64,000 nt of DNA from Staphylococcus sp. NRL 16/872 (lineage in GTDB: Bacteria; Bacillota; Bacilli; Staphylococcales; Staphylococcaceae). Within the stretch, counting starts at the first letter, position 1, and each line of letters starts with the position of its first letter. The notes beneath the pieces were generated by a model. That model was not told the DNA's origin. It saw only the letters and a program-made list of their open reading frames with translations, and searched no databases. The stretch covers positions 1,116,001 through 1,180,000 of the forward strand of contig NZ_CP119327.1 of assembly GCF_022815905.2 (NCBI RefSeq), in the 5' to 3' direction. The translations under genes were made by a program, and so were the position numbers. This document shows positions 1 through 9,527 of this stretch, piece after piece.

Positions 1-1
1 C

Positions 2-769
2 TATTTCTTTACAATTTTAAACTTTACGACAAATAAAATTGTCATGATACCTACATCATTAGCTGCAGGTTTTGCTGTAAGTTTAATACCTTATATTACT
101 AGAACATTTGCTGAAGGACGTTTAACTGAAATGCATCGTCAAATTAAAACTTCAATTGGCGTATTAATGTATATTACAGTACCAGCAAGTTTAGGAATTA
201 TGGCCCTATCATCACCATTATATACAGTGTTCTATCAATATAATCCTGATGGTAACAAAATATTATTTTACTATGCGCCAGTTGCAATATTAATTTCTTT
301 ATTAAGCGTAACTGCTTCAATGTTGCAAGGTATTAATAAGCAGAAATTAACAGTTTTTGTTATTTTAGGTTCAGTACTTTTAAAATTAATTTTAAACTTC
401 CCACTCATCATGATGTTCCATACTGCCGGGGCAGTGTTAAGTACAGCTATCGCTTTATTAGCAGCGAATATAGCAAATCTAATGATTTTAAAAGTTTATG
501 CGAAATATCATTTTACTGATACATTTGTTCAAGTTGCGAAGATCTTTATCTATAGTTTAATTATGATGATAGGAGTAGAGGTTGTGTACTTCATATTAAG
601 TCTCTTTATTCCTGTAGATCGCAAAATTGGCGCATTAATTATTTTAATCGTAGGTGTCATTGTGGGTGCATTAATTTACGGCACAATAACTATTAAAAAT
701 CGCTTAGCCGATGAGTTCTTAGGAGATTTACCTGGTAAAATTCGTCGGAAAGTTGGTTTCTTAAGATGA
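2..769 (+). CDS. murJ: Lipid II flippase MurJ, C-terminal part (gene enters from upstream)
   Basis: The frame is open from base 2, so the gene begins outside the window and the first ATG at 44 is internal. About 255 C-terminal codons are seen of a protein usually near 550 residues. The product is almost wholly hydrophobic, with about seven membrane segments, and ends in a basic tail (KIRRKVGFLR). Family members (B. subtilis YtgP, S. aureus MurJ) flip the peptidoglycan precursor lipid II across the membrane. The order MurJ then RsuA-type pseudouridine synthase is the one known from Bacillus and Staphylococcus and supports the name. Its TGA stop overlaps the next start (ATGA). Confidence 0.85.
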   Translation, partial: YFFTILNFTTNKIVMIPTSLAAGFAVSLIPYITRTFAEGRLTEMHRQIKTSIGVLMYITVPASLGIMALSSPLYTVFYQYNPDGNKILFYYAPVAILISLLSVTASMLQGINKQKLTVFVILGSVLLKLILNFPLIMMFHTAGAVLSTAIALLAANIANLMILKVYAKYHFTDTFVQVAKIFIYSLIMMIGVEVVYFILSLFIPVDRKIGALIILIVGVIVGALIYGTITIKNRLADEFLGDLPGKIRRKVGFLR

Positions 770-1458
770 GATTAGATAAATTTTTAGCCAATATGGGCGT
801 GGGCACACGAACTGAAGTTAAACAGTTATTGAAAAAAGGAAATATAGAAGTTAATCAAACAGTTGAAAAGTCTCCTAAAACTCAAATTAAACCTGAGCAA
901 GATGAAATTTCGATAAACGGAGAAAAAATTATATATATTGATAAAATTTATATTATGCTCAATAAGCCTAAAGGTTACATCTCAGCTACTCACGATGATT
1001 CAGCTCAGACAGTAATAGATTTGATACCAGAATATCAACACCTTGATATTTTTCCTGTAGGTAGACTTGATAAAGATACAGAAGGATTGCTCCTCATTAC
1101 TAATGACGGCCAATTTAATCATAATCTTATGAGCCCTACTAAACACGTTTCTAAGACATATGAAGTTATATCGAAATTTCCTATTAAAGAAAGCGATATT
1201 TTAGCTTTTGAAAATGGAATCGAACTATCCGACGGGCCAGTTAAACCAGCCCAATTAGTTAAAGTTAACGAGACAATTTCACATGTGACAATTTACGAAG
1301 GAAAGTATCATCAAGTAAAAAGGATGTTTCATGCCATCGAAAATGAGGTATTAGAATTAAAACGTCTTAAAATCGCTAATTTAGCGATAGATGGTAATCT
1401 TCAATCAGGAGAGTATCGATTACTTACTGATGAAGAAATACAACTTTTACAACAATAA
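766..1458 (+). CDS. RsuA/RluB-family 16S rRNA pseudouridine synthase
   Basis: The enzyme converts uridine to pseudouridine in ribosomal RNA, probably in 16S rRNA. The 230 residues start with an S4 RNA-binding domain (about 1-60: MRLDKFLANMGVGTR). They continue with the catalytic domain, in which GRLDKDTEGLL near residue 99 carries the catalytic aspartate of the family. The start overlaps the murJ stop by four bases, so the two are translationally coupled. Length and motifs are normal. The exact uridine modified cannot be told from sequence. Confidence 0.9.
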   Translation: MRLDKFLANMGVGTRTEVKQLLKKGNIEVNQTVEKSPKTQIKPEQDEISINGEKIIYIDKIYIMLNKPKGYISATHDDSAQTVIDLIPEYQHLDIFPVGRLDKDTEGLLLITNDGQFNHNLMSPTKHVSKTYEVISKFPIKESDILAFENGIELSDGPVKPAQLVKVNETISHVTIYEGKYHQVKRMFHAIENEVLELKRLKIANLAIDGNLQSGEYRLLTDEEIQLLQQ

Positions 1459-1479
1459 CAAAAGGAGAAGGTGTTAACT

Positions 1480-1905
1480 ATGGCTAAAAGAGCAGGTTTA
1501 TTCAGAATTCTAGCTGGAATTGGTGTTGCAAGTGCTGCAGTTGTATTATCTCGTAAAGAAAGCAGAGATAAATTAAAAGAACAATATAATAAATATAAAC
1601 AAGACCCAGAGGGTTATAAAGAAAATGCAAAAGATTTAGCGAACCAATTTGGTGCTAAAGCAAACGAAAAAATTCAAGACGTAAGAAATAATCCTCAAGA
1701 TTATGCAAATCGTTTAAAAAATGATCCTAAAGCGTTTCTTGAAGAAGAAAAATCTAAATTCACAGGTCAAAATTCAAATAAAGAAGATTCTTTACAAGAA
1801 GGAAAATTTGATGATGAAGGTGGCGCAACAGTAGATAATAATTTACGTGTTGTAAGTGAAGAAGATTTAAAAAATAATAAAAATGCGTTAGAAGATAAAG
1901 ACTAA
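1480..1905 (+). CDS. Small YtxH-like membrane-anchored protein
   Basis: A 141-residue protein with a short hydrophobic N-terminus (FRILAGIGVASAAVVL), then a highly charged, Lys/Glu/Asn-rich, probably helical tail. It looks like the YtxH-type stress or envelope proteins, but no catalytic motif is visible. I chose the ATG at 1480 because AAAGGAG at 1461-1467 is well placed for it. An in-frame GTG at 1471 is too close to that site. It follows the pseudouridine synthase by about 20 bases and ends before a strong terminator, so it is probably the last gene of the murJ operon. Function unknown. Confidence 0.7.
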   Translation: MAKRAGLFRILAGIGVASAAVVLSRKESRDKLKEQYNKYKQDPEGYKENAKDLANQFGAKANEKIQDVRNNPQDYANRLKNDPKAFLEEEKSKFTGQNSNKEDSLQEGKFDDEGGATVDNNLRVVSEEDLKNNKNALEDKD

Positions 1906-1996
1906 AAAATATATTTTAATTAAGTAGTTAAAATGATATAGACTGATAGATTTTGTCGACAGTCTAGACTAATATTGATTTTCTAAGATGTTTTTA

Positions 1997-2050
1997 GGAG
2001 TGAAACAACGAAATCAAGTTAATTTGATTTCGAAGCTTCACTTCTTTTTT
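1997..2050 (+). terminator. Rho-independent terminator after the murJ operon
   Basis: An interrupted stem pairs GTGAA (2000-2004) with TTCAC (2037-2041), and GAAATCAA (2010-2017) with TTGATTTC (2024-2031). A run of T follows at about 2044-2051. It lies between the small YtxH-like gene and pepV. Confidence 0.85.
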
Positions 2051-2146
2051 TATAGAATTTATAAATTTTCTGACATCTTACTGTAATTTGAACTCATAAT
2101 TATGTAAAATAATAGGTATATCTATTGAAAAGGAAGTTGATCTCGA

Positions 2147-3556
2147 ATGTGGAAAGAAAAAGTTCAAGAATATGAAAGTCAGATTATTGATGACTTAAAA
2201 GGTCTGCTTTCAATTGAGAGTGTTAGAGATGATGCGCAAGCTTCAACAGATGCCCCTGTAGGACCAGGACCTAGAAAAGCGCTTGATTACATGTATGATA
2301 TTGCTAAAAGAGACGGTTTCTCTACGCATGACGTTGATCACATTGCAGGACGTATTGAAGCGGGTAAAGGTGAGGATGTTTTAGGTGTTTTATGCCACGT
2401 TGATGTAGTACCTGCTGGCGATGGTTGGGACTCAGACCCATTCAATCCAGTAGTAACAGATGATGCCATCATTGCACGTGGTACTTTAGATGATAAAGGA
2501 CCGACAATTGCAGCATACTACGCGGTTAAAATTTTAAATGAAATGAACGTGGATTGGAAAAAACGTATTCACATTATCATTGGTACAGATGAAGAATCAG
2601 ACTGGAAATGTACAGAAAGATATTTCCAAACTGAGGAAATGCCAACATTAGGTTTTGCTCCTGATGCAGAATTCCCTGCTATTCATGGGGAAAAAGGGAT
2701 TACGACATTTGATTTAGTACAAACAAATACTGCTGATGATTCAGATGAACCAGATTATGAGTTATTATCCTTTGAATCAGGTCAACGTTATAATATGGTA
2801 CCTGATTTTGCAAAAGCACGCGTCTTTGTTAAAGAAAATATGACAGATGTCGTACAACACTTTGAACATTACTTAGATCAACATCATTTACAAGGAGAAA
2901 GTGTTGTAGATAGTGGTGAATTAGTATTAACGGTTGAAGGTAAGGCTGTACATGGTATGGATCCTTCATTGGGTGTTAACGCAGGTTTATATCTTTTAGA
3001 CTTTTTATCAACACTTAACCTTAACCAAACTGCAAAAGAGTTTGTAGAATTTAGTAATCGTTATTTACATGAATCTCATTTCGGCGAAAAAATGGGTATG
3101 AAGTTCCATACTGATATTATGGGCGATGTAACTACTAACGTAGGTATTATATCTTATGATAAAGACAAAGCTGGTAGATTTGGTGTAAATTTACGATATC
3201 CACAAGGTTTTGAGTTTGAAGAAGCAATTGAACGTTTCACTAATGAAATTAAAGCTCAAGGCTTTGAAGTCGAAATAGGTAAAGTCCAACAGCCACATTA
3301 TGTAGATAAAAATGATCCATTTGTACAAAAACTTGTTACTGCATATAGAAATCAAACTGGTGACATGACAGAACCTTATACAATTGGTGGTGGAACATAT
3401 GCTAGAAACCTTGATAAAGGTGTAGCATTTGGCGCTATGTTCGAAGATTCAGAAGATTTAATGCATCAAAAGAATGAATATATTACTAAAAAGCAATTAT
3501 TCAACGCAACAAGTATCTATTTAGAAGCAATTTATTCACTTTGTGTGGAGGGATAA
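2147..3556 (+). CDS. pepV: Dipeptidase PepV (M20 family)
   Basis: A cytoplasmic zinc dipeptidase that hydrolyses dipeptides in peptide or wall turnover. The 469 residues have the PepV layout. Metal ligands sit in [15 protein letters not shown], in GTLDDKGP and in the GTDEES pair of glutamates. The lid domain follows, and the last ligand region is near the C-terminus (LMHQKNEYI). A ribosome site (AAGGAAG) precedes ATG 2147. The next gene, dat, follows after three bases, so the two are co-transcribed. The pairing pepV-dat is known in S. aureus and fits D-/L-amino-acid supply for wall synthesis. Nothing odd is visible. Confidence 0.93.
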   Translation: MWKEKVQEYESQIIDDLKGLLSIESVRDDAQASTDAPVGPGPRKALDYMYDIAKRDGFSTHDVDHIAGRIEAGKGEDVLGVLCHVDVVPAGDGWDSDPFNPVVTDDAIIARGTLDDKGPTIAAYYAVKILNEMNVDWKKRIHIIIGTDEESDWKCTERYFQTEEMPTLGFAPDAEFPAIHGEKGITTFDLVQTNTADDSDEPDYELLSFESGQRYNMVPDFAKARVFVKENMTDVVQHFEHYLDQHHLQGESVVDSGELVLTVEGKAVHGMDPSLGVNAGLYLLDFLSTLNLNQTAKEFVEFSNRYLHESHFGEKMGMKFHTDIMGDVTTNVGIISYDKDKAGRFGVNLRYPQGFEFEEAIERFTNEIKAQGFEVEIGKVQQPHYVDKNDPFVQKLVTAYRNQTGDMTEPYTIGGGTYARNLDKGVAFGAMFEDSEDLMHQKNEYITKKQLFNATSIYLEAIYSLCVEG

Positions 3557-3559
3557 ACT

Positions 3560-4408
3560 ATGACAAAAGTATTTATTAACGGTGAGTTCGTAGACCATGA
3601 AGAAGCAAAAGTATCATATGAAGATCGAGGATATGTTTTTGGTGATGGCATCTATGAATATATTAGAGCTTATGATGGCAAATTATTTACAGTCGATGAA
3701 CACTTTGAACGTTTTATTAGAAGTGCTGGTGAAATTCAACTAGACTTGGGTTATTCTGCAGAAGAACTAATCGATATTGTAAGGGATTTACTACAGGTTA
3801 ATGACATTAAAAATGGTGGCATCTATATTCAAGCTACTAGAGGTGTAGCTCCACGTAATCATTCGTTCCCAACACCAGAAGTTAAGCCTGTATTAATGGC
3901 TTTTGCTAAAAGTTATGATCGTCCATATGAAGACTTAGAAAATGGAATTAATGCCGCTACAGTAGAAGATATTAGATGGTTACGATGCGATATTAAAAGC
4001 TTAAATTTATTAGGAAACGTGCTTGCCAAAGAGTATGCTGTAAAATATAATGCTAGCGAAGCGATTCAACATAGAGGCGATACTGTTACTGAAGGTGCTT
4101 CAAGTAATGTTTATGCGATTAAAGATGGCGCAATTTATACTCATCCTGTTAATAATTACATTTTGAATGGTATTACCCGTAGAGTCATTAAATGGATTGC
4201 TGAAGATTACGACATTCCATTTAAAGAAGAAACATTTACTGTTGATTTCTTGAAAAATGCTGATGAAGTTATTGTTTCAAGTACATCAGCTGAAGTTATG
4301 CCTGTCATAAAAATTGATGGAGAGTCTGTTGGAAACGGTAATGTTGGACCTATAACTCGTAAATTAAAAGAAGGATTTAATAAATATATTGAAACTAAAA
4401 GTAAATAA
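3560..4408 (+). CDS. dat: D-alanine aminotransferase
   Basis: A PLP-dependent fold-type IV enzyme that interconverts D-alanine and 2-oxoglutarate with D-glutamate and pyruvate, feeding D-amino acids to peptidoglycan. The 282 residues open with the typical [11 protein letters not shown] and [15 protein letters not shown]. They carry the PLP lysine in [17 protein letters not shown] (about residue 145) and the phosphate-binding [11 protein letters not shown]. The gene lies three bases after pepV, with its ribosome site (GGAGG) inside the pepV end. Full length, no anomalies. Confidence 0.93.
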   Translation: MTKVFINGEFVDHEEAKVSYEDRGYVFGDGIYEYIRAYDGKLFTVDEHFERFIRSAGEIQLDLGYSAEELIDIVRDLLQVNDIKNGGIYIQATRGVAPRNHSFPTPEVKPVLMAFAKSYDRPYEDLENGINAATVEDIRWLRCDIKSLNLLGNVLAKEYAVKYNASEAIQHRGDTVTEGASSNVYAIKDGAIYTHPVNNYILNGITRRVIKWIAEDYDIPFKEETFTVDFLKNADEVIVSSTSAEVMPVIKIDGESVGNGNVGPITRKLKEGFNKYIETKSK

Positions 4409-4448
4409 CGGGGAGCGGAGTTTGAACTCAAATTTTATAAAGTAATAT

Positions 4449-4493
4449 AAACAAGCCTGGAACATTATTATTAAATGTAACAGGCTTGTTTAT
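4449..4493 (+). terminator. Terminator after dat
   Basis: A perfect stem AACAAGCCTG/CAGGCTTGTT (4450-4459 with 4481-4490) with a 21-base loop, ending in a short T-rich tail. It closes the pepV-dat unit. Confidence 0.85.
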
Positions 4494-4958
4494 ATTGTGG
4501 CAGTAGCTAACTGAATTGAAAATCCGCTTATATTAAGCTTTTCAATCTTAGGTATTCTTGTCGATGGCACTTAATATAAAATATCATGAAAAAAGAGCAT
4601 ACAAGTATAGGAAGTTGATTCAGATATGGAAATTATTTTATAATCTGTGCTGTTACTCTTTATTCTTATATAACTGAAATTCATATAACTATTGGGCTCA
4701 AAATATGTTATAATGTGACTTAACGATTAATCGACTTTGAGCTTTTTTTGACTAGTAAAATGTATCTTTTTGTTTCTCATTTTCAGTTGAAAAAGTGTGC
4801 TAAAAATTATAAAATCATCAGTGAGTGATTTAAGAAAAAGAAAATCTATTCAACAGATTTTTTACATAACAAACTAAATGAAAAAACTGAAAAAGTTTAG
4901 TTGAAAAATAAAATATAATCGTTTAAATCTATGTGACGATTATAATAAATTAGAATAT

Positions 4959-4996
4959 ATGGCTCTTGAAAACTATATTTCTCGAGCCATTTTCTA
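4959..4996 (+). promoter_or_regulatory. Terminator-like hairpin directly before the YtmP-like gene
   Basis: A 7-bp stem ATGGCTC/GAGCCAT with an 18-base loop is followed by TTTTCT and, eleven bases later, by the ribosome site of the next gene. It could be a weak attenuator of that gene. The effector is unknown and the loop shows no known riboswitch motif. Confidence 0.3.
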
Positions 4997-5017
4997 ATTG
5001 GAAGTGAGGTGAACGAG

Positions 5018-5809
5018 TTGGAGCAATTTTATCAGTTAGGATGGACACTTGATTCAGCAGGTGGTGCATCGGGCGAAGCGTATATGGCCGAACAAGATGG
5101 TCAAAAATTATTTCTAAAGCGTAATTCAAATCCATTTATCGCAGCCTTATCAGCAGAAGGCATTGTACCTAAATTAGTGTGGACAAAACGTATTGAAACG
5201 GGCGAAGTTGTTACTGCACAACATTGGAAGAATGGTCGTGAATTAGAACCTTCTGAAATGTATCAAACGCGAGTAGCAGAATTATTGAAAAAGATACACG
5301 GTTCAAAACCTTTGTTAAACATGCTTAAACGTATGGAAATGGAACCAATCACGCCAACAATTATGTTAAATAAAATTAACGCTTCACTATCAAGAGAAGT
5401 TTTAACGCATCATGTTGTACGTAAAGCGCTTATTTATTTAGAAGATCACATTCCTAACTTAGATCCACGTTTCTTTACAGTAGTTCATGGCGATGTCAAT
5501 CATAATAACTGGTTATTATCTGATCGTGATGAATTATTCTTAGTAGACTGGGAAGGTGCTATGATTGCGGATCCTGCTATCGATATTGGTATGTTGCTTT
5601 ACAACTACGTTCCTGAACGTAAATGGTCGCAATGGTTCAAAACATATGGAGTAGAAGAGAGCATTGAGTTAAATAAACGTATGAAGTGGTATACGGTGAT
5701 TCAATCTATTGGTATGGTGCAATGGTACGAAGAACAAAAAAGATTTAAGGATATGAATACTTGGCTAAAATTTTTAAATGAAGTTATGAATAGTAACTTA
5801 TTTATATAA
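5018..5809 (+). CDS. Aminoglycoside phosphotransferase-fold protein (YtmP-like)
   Basis: A 263-residue protein of the APH/choline-kinase fold. The catalytic loop [13 protein letters not shown] (about residues 161-173) and the metal-binding [18 protein letters not shown] motif are intact, so it is probably an active small-molecule kinase. The substrate is unknown. I chose TTG 5018 (MEQFYQLGW) because GTGAGG at 5004-5009 is well spaced for it and the S. aureus homologue, as I recall it, begins there. GTG 5009 is the alternative. It is followed by trmB after 13 bases, as ytmP and trmB are in B. subtilis. Confidence 0.75.
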   Translation: MEQFYQLGWTLDSAGGASGEAYMAEQDGQKLFLKRNSNPFIAALSAEGIVPKLVWTKRIETGEVVTAQHWKNGRELEPSEMYQTRVAELLKKIHGSKPLLNMLKRMEMEPITPTIMLNKINASLSREVLTHHVVRKALIYLEDHIPNLDPRFFTVVHGDVNHNNWLLSDRDELFLVDWEGAMIADPAIDIGMLLYNYVPERKWSQWFKTYGVEESIELNKRMKWYTVIQSIGMVQWYEEQKRFKDMNTWLKFLNEVMNSNLFI

Positions 5810-5822
5810 GGAGATTTCTTGT

Positions 5823-6467
5823 ATGAGAGTTCGTTATAAACCATGGGCGGAAGATTATTTGAAAGAACATCCTGAGTTAGTGGATATGGATGGGACACAC
5901 GCAGGTAAAATGACTGAATGGTTTGATAAGACACAACCTATTTACATTGAAATTGGTTCAGGCATGGGTCAATTTATTACTACATTGGCAGCAAAACATC
6001 CAGATATTAATTTTGTATCAATGGAACGCGAAAAAAGCGTAATGTATAAAGTATTAGATAAAACTAAAGAGCTTGAACTCACTAATTTAAAAATGATTTG
6101 TAATGATGCCATCGAGTTGAATGAATATTTTAAAGATGGTGAAGTGTCTCGTATATATCTAAACTTTTCAGATCCATGGCCTAAGAAACGCCATGCGAAA
6201 CGAAGACTCACTTATCATACTTTTCTAGCATTGTATGAGCAAATTCTTAAAGATGATGGTGAAATTCATTTCAAGACAGACAATAGAGGATTGTTTGCAT
6301 TTAGTTTAGAAAGCATGTCACAATATGGTATGTATTTCACTAAATTAAATTTAAATCTTCATGAAGAAAATGATGAGGATAATATTCTGACCGAATATGA
6401 AAAGAAATTTTCTGATAAAGGTTCACGTATTTATCGTATGGAAGCTAAGTTTCATAAAAACAAATAA
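5823..6467 (+). CDS. trmB: tRNA (guanine-N7-)-methyltransferase TrmB
   Basis: Methylates G46 in the variable loop of tRNAs using S-adenosylmethionine. The 214 residues contain the SAM-binding [11 protein letters not shown] (about 40-50), the acidic VSMEREKSV strand end, and the family signature [16 protein letters not shown] (about 116-131). It is co-transcribed with the YtmP-like gene and followed by a terminator. Normal length. Confidence 0.95.
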   Translation: MRVRYKPWAEDYLKEHPELVDMDGTHAGKMTEWFDKTQPIYIEIGSGMGQFITTLAAKHPDINFVSMEREKSVMYKVLDKTKELELTNLKMICNDAIELNEYFKDGEVSRIYLNFSDPWPKKRHAKRRLTYHTFLALYEQILKDDGEIHFKTDNRGLFAFSLESMSQYGMYFTKLNLNLHEENDEDNILTEYEKKFSDKGSRIYRMEAKFHKNK

Positions 6468-6478
6468 TTTATTTAAGT

Positions 6479-6514
6479 TATCGCACAGTTAATATAATTG
6501 TGCGGTATTTTTTT
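6479..6514 (+). terminator. Terminator after trmB
   Basis: Stem CGCACA/TGTGCG around 6482-6504 followed by a T-rich tail (ATTTTTTTG). Confidence 0.8.
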
Positions 6515-6631
6515 GTTTTCAATGATTGAAATAAAACAAAAAAGGTTAAATATATAAGTAAAATTGATATTTAATAATTCAATATGTAAAAGGTAAGAAT
6601 ATTTTATTTTTCAAAAAAGGGGAAATGAAAT

Positions 6632-7453
6632 ATGAAATTAGGAAAATTTAATGTTAATTATTTAAATGGTGGTACGACTAAAATGGATGGAGGGGCTATA
6701 TTTGGCGTAGTGCCTAAGCCATTATGGTCCAAAAAGTATGACGTGAATGATAAGAACCAAGTACCGAATTTAACTTATCCGATATTAATTGAAACTGGAG
6801 ATAAAAATATATTAGTGGATGCTGGAATTGGTAATGGTAAATTAAGTGAAAAGCAACTGAGAAATTATGCCGTTGATTATGAAAGTAAGATAGATGAAGA
6901 ACTTAAACGTTATGGATTAAGTGTAGATGATATCGATATCGTATTAATGACGCACATGCATTTTGATCATGCGACTGGTCTAACTGACGTTGAAGGTAAC
7001 GCCATCTTCAAAAATGCGCTACATTATATCCAACAGGACGAATGGCATGAGTTTATTAGTCCGAATATTCGTAGTCAAGCAACATATTGGAAGAAAAATC
7101 GTGGCACGTATGAAGAGAATGTGTTGTTGTTTGATAAAGAAATCGCGGTATATCCGGGTATTAAAATGATGCATACCGGCGGCCATAGTTATGGCCAATC
7201 TATAGTGATGATTGAAAGTGATGAGGAAAAAGCTGTGCATATGTCGGATATCTTCCCAACACATGCGCATAATAATCCATTATGGGTATGTGCTTATGAT
7301 GATTATCCAATGCAATCTATTCGTGAAAAAGAAAGATTGATTCCTTATTTTATAAAAAATGACTATTGGTTTTTATATTATCATGACAATAAATATTTCG
7401 CTGTTAAATATGAAAATGATGGAAAAACAATAAAAGAGAAAATTGAAAGATAA
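6632..7453 (+). CDS. YtnP-like metallo-beta-lactamase-fold hydrolase
   Basis: A 273-residue MBL-fold protein with the zinc motif MTHMHFDHATG (H-x-H-x-D-H, about residues 107-117). Further ligands follow in HTGGHSYGQS and HMSDIFPTH. In B. subtilis the syntenic YtnP is reported as a lactonase that degrades N-acyl homoserine lactone signals. That activity is inferred here from family and position only. It has its own AAAAGGGG ribosome site and promoter region, so it is likely monocistronic. It converges on the small PepSY-like gene across a shared hairpin. Confidence 0.8.
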   Translation: MKLGKFNVNYLNGGTTKMDGGAIFGVVPKPLWSKKYDVNDKNQVPNLTYPILIETGDKNILVDAGIGNGKLSEKQLRNYAVDYESKIDEELKRYGLSVDDIDIVLMTHMHFDHATGLTDVEGNAIFKNALHYIQQDEWHEFISPNIRSQATYWKKNRGTYEENVLLFDKEIAVYPGIKMMHTGGHSYGQSIVMIESDEEKAVHMSDIFPTHAHNNPLWVCAYDDYPMQSIREKERLIPYFIKNDYWFLYYHDNKYFAVKYENDGKTIKEKIER

Positions 7454-7525
7454 AATGATGTAAAAAATGAAATCATGGAAGGTTAAATTAGAAGAATATT
7501 AAAGCGTCCGTTTGTTTAAATTATT

Positions 7526-7565
7526 GTAGCATAGAAATTTGCTGAATTAGAAATTTCTATGCTAC
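7526..7565. terminator. Bidirectional hairpin between convergent genes
   Basis: A perfect 15-bp inverted repeat (7526-7540 with 7551-7565, arm GTAGCATAGAAATTT) with a 10-base loop lies between the convergent YtnP-like and PepSY-like genes. The flanking T runs are weak, but position and stem strength fit a shared terminator. Confidence 0.7.
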
Positions 7566-7586
7566 TCACTTTATATAATTCGATAT

Positions 7587-7904
7587 CTACAATTCTTCAA
7601 TAGTTAAAATTTCGCCAGTGTAGGCATCTGCATAGAAGACATATTCTATAATTTTATTGTGCTTATCTTGCGTGATGCCACCTTGATAAATTAATCGGTT
7701 AGGATATTTATAATTATCCATATATGCTTCATGTAGAATGTATGAGCCTCTTATGTTCATGAAATAAGATTTCGCTTCGTCTAACACTTTACTTGGCTGT
7801 TTGACTTTTTTATTTTCAAGAAGATAATAAAACAACATCGCTGTAGATACTCCAACTGTTAGCACTACAGGAATTGTGATGAATTTAATGGTTTGACGTT
7901 TCAT
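7587..7904 (-). CDS. Small membrane-anchored PepSY-like protein (YtzB-like)
   Basis: A 105-residue protein with one N-terminal membrane segment (FITIPVVLTVGVSTAMLFYYLL, about residues 8-29). An extracytoplasmic domain follows, whose end (EYVFYADAYTGEILTIEEL) resembles the PepSY fold. Such domains often inhibit proteases or sit in envelope regulators. It sits between the ytnP-like and ytoP-like genes, as ytzB does in B. subtilis. Function unknown. Confidence 0.65.
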   Translation of the reverse strand: MKRQTIKFITIPVVLTVGVSTAMLFYYLLENKKVKQPSKVLDEAKSYFMNIRGSYILHEAYMDNYKYPNRLIYQGGITQDKHNKIIEYVFYADAYTGEILTIEEL

Positions 7905-7990
7905 AATTTCTTACCTCTCTTAATTAATTCGTATCATTAGTTTACCATATTCAAAATGATATAATACATTTAAGGAGCGTGTTTATTGTA

Positions 7991-9064
7991 ATGCAAAACG
8001 ACAAAACATTGAAAAGAATTCAAACATTAACTGAACTGCATGGCGCGCCAGGTTTTGAAGACGACGTGCGTGCATATATGAAACAAGAAATGGAACCTTA
8101 TGTAGATGAATTTATAACTAACCACATGGGTGGTTTCTATGGAGTAAAGAAATCTAAAAAAGAAAATGCAAAACGTGTAATGATTGCTGCGCATATGGAT
8201 GAAATTGGTTTTATGATTACGAATATTACTTCCAATGGAATGATTCAATTTACAAATCTTGGCGGCGTGGCTAACGATATATGGCAAGGTCAACGCTTAC
8301 AGATTAAAAATAGAGATGGTGAACACATTATTGGGGTAGTTTCAAACATTCCTAAACATTTTAGAACAGGTAATGAAGCGGTGCCTGAGATTAAAGATTT
8401 AATGTTAGATATCGGTTCTGAAAGTGCAGAAGAAGTACGTGAACGTGGAATTGAAATCGGGGATACAATCGTACCTTATACTTCTTTCACTCAATTATCA
8501 GAGCATCGATTTAGCGCGAAGGCATGGGATAATCGATATGGTTGTGTCATTGCCATTGAGATATTAGAATTGTTAAAAGATGTAGAGTTGGATGTCGATT
8601 TATATGTTGGTGCCAATGTCCAAGAAGAAGTAGGATTAAGAGGAGCAAAGGCAGCAACAAAAATGATTCAACCTGATGTTGCATTTGTAGTAGATTGTTC
8701 TCCAGCGAATGATATTAAAGGTGTGCAACAGCTTTCTGGCGAATTAGGTGGAGGTACGCTCATCCGTATTAAAGATGGAACGATGATTCTTCAACCTAAT
8801 TTTAAGAACTATTTATTAGATTTAACGAATGAATATAACATTAATCATCAATATTACATTTCGCCAGGTGGCACTGATGGGGGAGAAATCCATAAAGCAA
8901 ACCAAGGTGTACCTACTGCTGTGATAGGCGTATGTGCAAGATATATTCATAGTACTGATGCAGTATTTGATATTAGAGATTATTATTCAGCACGTGAATT
9001 ACTGCAACAAGCAATTTTAAATTTAGATGATCAAACAATAAAACAATTACAATATCAAGATTAA
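7991..9064 (+). CDS. M42-family metallopeptidase (YtoP-like glutamyl aminopeptidase/endoglucanase homologue)
   Basis: A cytoplasmic M42 aminopeptidase of about 357 residues, probably forming the large dodecamer known for the family. Metal and catalytic residues are in AAHMDEIGF, AWDNRYG, QEEVGLRGA and VVDCSPAND, with the final histidine in YIHSTDAVFD. I prefer ATG 7991 (MQNDKTLKRIQ). An upstream in-frame GTG at 7979 lies almost on the AAGGAG ribosome site and is unlikely. It is followed after 16 bases by a thioredoxin-like gene, the same order as ytoP-ytpP in B. subtilis. Confidence 0.85.
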   Translation: MQNDKTLKRIQTLTELHGAPGFEDDVRAYMKQEMEPYVDEFITNHMGGFYGVKKSKKENAKRVMIAAHMDEIGFMITNITSNGMIQFTNLGGVANDIWQGQRLQIKNRDGEHIIGVVSNIPKHFRTGNEAVPEIKDLMLDIGSESAEEVRERGIEIGDTIVPYTSFTQLSEHRFSAKAWDNRYGCVIAIEILELLKDVELDVDLYVGANVQEEVGLRGAKAATKMIQPDVAFVVDCSPANDIKGVQQLSGELGGGTLIRIKDGTMILQPNFKNYLLDLTNEYNINHQYYISPGGTDGGEIHKANQGVPTAVIGVCARYIHSTDAVFDIRDYYSARELLQQAILNLDDQTIKQLQYQD

Positions 9065-9080
9065 TATAAGGAGAGATATA

Positions 9081-9392
9081 ATGATTAAATTAGAATCTGA
9101 ACAACAATTTGAAGAATTGAAAAAAGAAAATACTGTCTTTGAATTTACTGCAGGATGGTGTCCTGACTGTCGAGTAATTGAACCAGATTTACCAAAACTT
9201 GAAGAAAAATATACAGATTTTAAATTTGTATCAGTAGATAGAGATGAATTTATCGATTTAGCTATTGAAAATGATATTATGGGTATTCCAAGCTTTTTAG
9301 TCTTTAAACAAGGCGAATTAGTAGGAAGTTATATTGGAAAAGAACGTAAATCTATTGAACAAATTGATGAATTTTTAAGCCAGTACAAGTAA
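9081..9392 (+). CDS. Thioredoxin-family protein (YtpP-like)
   Basis: A 103-residue thioredoxin-fold protein. The active site is AGWCPDCRVIEPDLP with WCPDC in place of the classical WCGPC, so both redox cysteines are present but the intervening residues differ, which usually shifts redox potential or partner choice. The cis-proline loop (IMGIPSFLVF) is intact. It is probably co-transcribed with the M42 peptidase. The partner protein is unknown. Confidence 0.85.
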   Translation: MIKLESEQQFEELKKENTVFEFTAGWCPDCRVIEPDLPKLEEKYTDFKFVSVDRDEFIDLAIENDIMGIPSFLVFKQGELVGSYIGKERKSIEQIDEFLSQYK

Positions 9393-9527
9393 TATTTCAT
9401 AATAGCGAATTTGTACCTCATTTATAAGTGAAAAATAGAATTCTATTCAAGTAATACTTTGATTTCCCTGTAATTAGGTACTTATTTATTGTAAAATATT
9501 ATAAGGTGCGAAATAGGAGTGTTAATA

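Larger units (their letters stand above)
4409..5017. other. Long intergenic stretch between dat and the phosphotransferase gene
   Basis: About 600 bases without a credible ORF. Besides the dat terminator it holds three more fold-backs. GCTCAAA/TTTGAGC (4696-4702 with 4736-4742) is followed by seven T. AAAATCT/AGATTTT (4841-4847 with 4855-4861) also ends in T. ATGGCTC/GAGCCAT (4959-4965 with 4984-4990) is followed by TTTTCT just before the next ribosome site. TATAAT boxes lie at 4709-4714 and 4941-4946 without convincing -35 partners. A small RNA could be hidden here, but none is recognised. Confidence 0.5.

Noticed and set aside
4207..4431. Antisense ORF opposite the end of dat
   Set aside because: It is a shadow of the dat coding frame with no ribosome site or recognisable protein features.
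9434..9447. Palindrome AATAGAATTCTATT before the DUF1444 gene
   Set aside because: Only seven bases per arm in AT-rich DNA, not near a clear promoter, and expected by chance.
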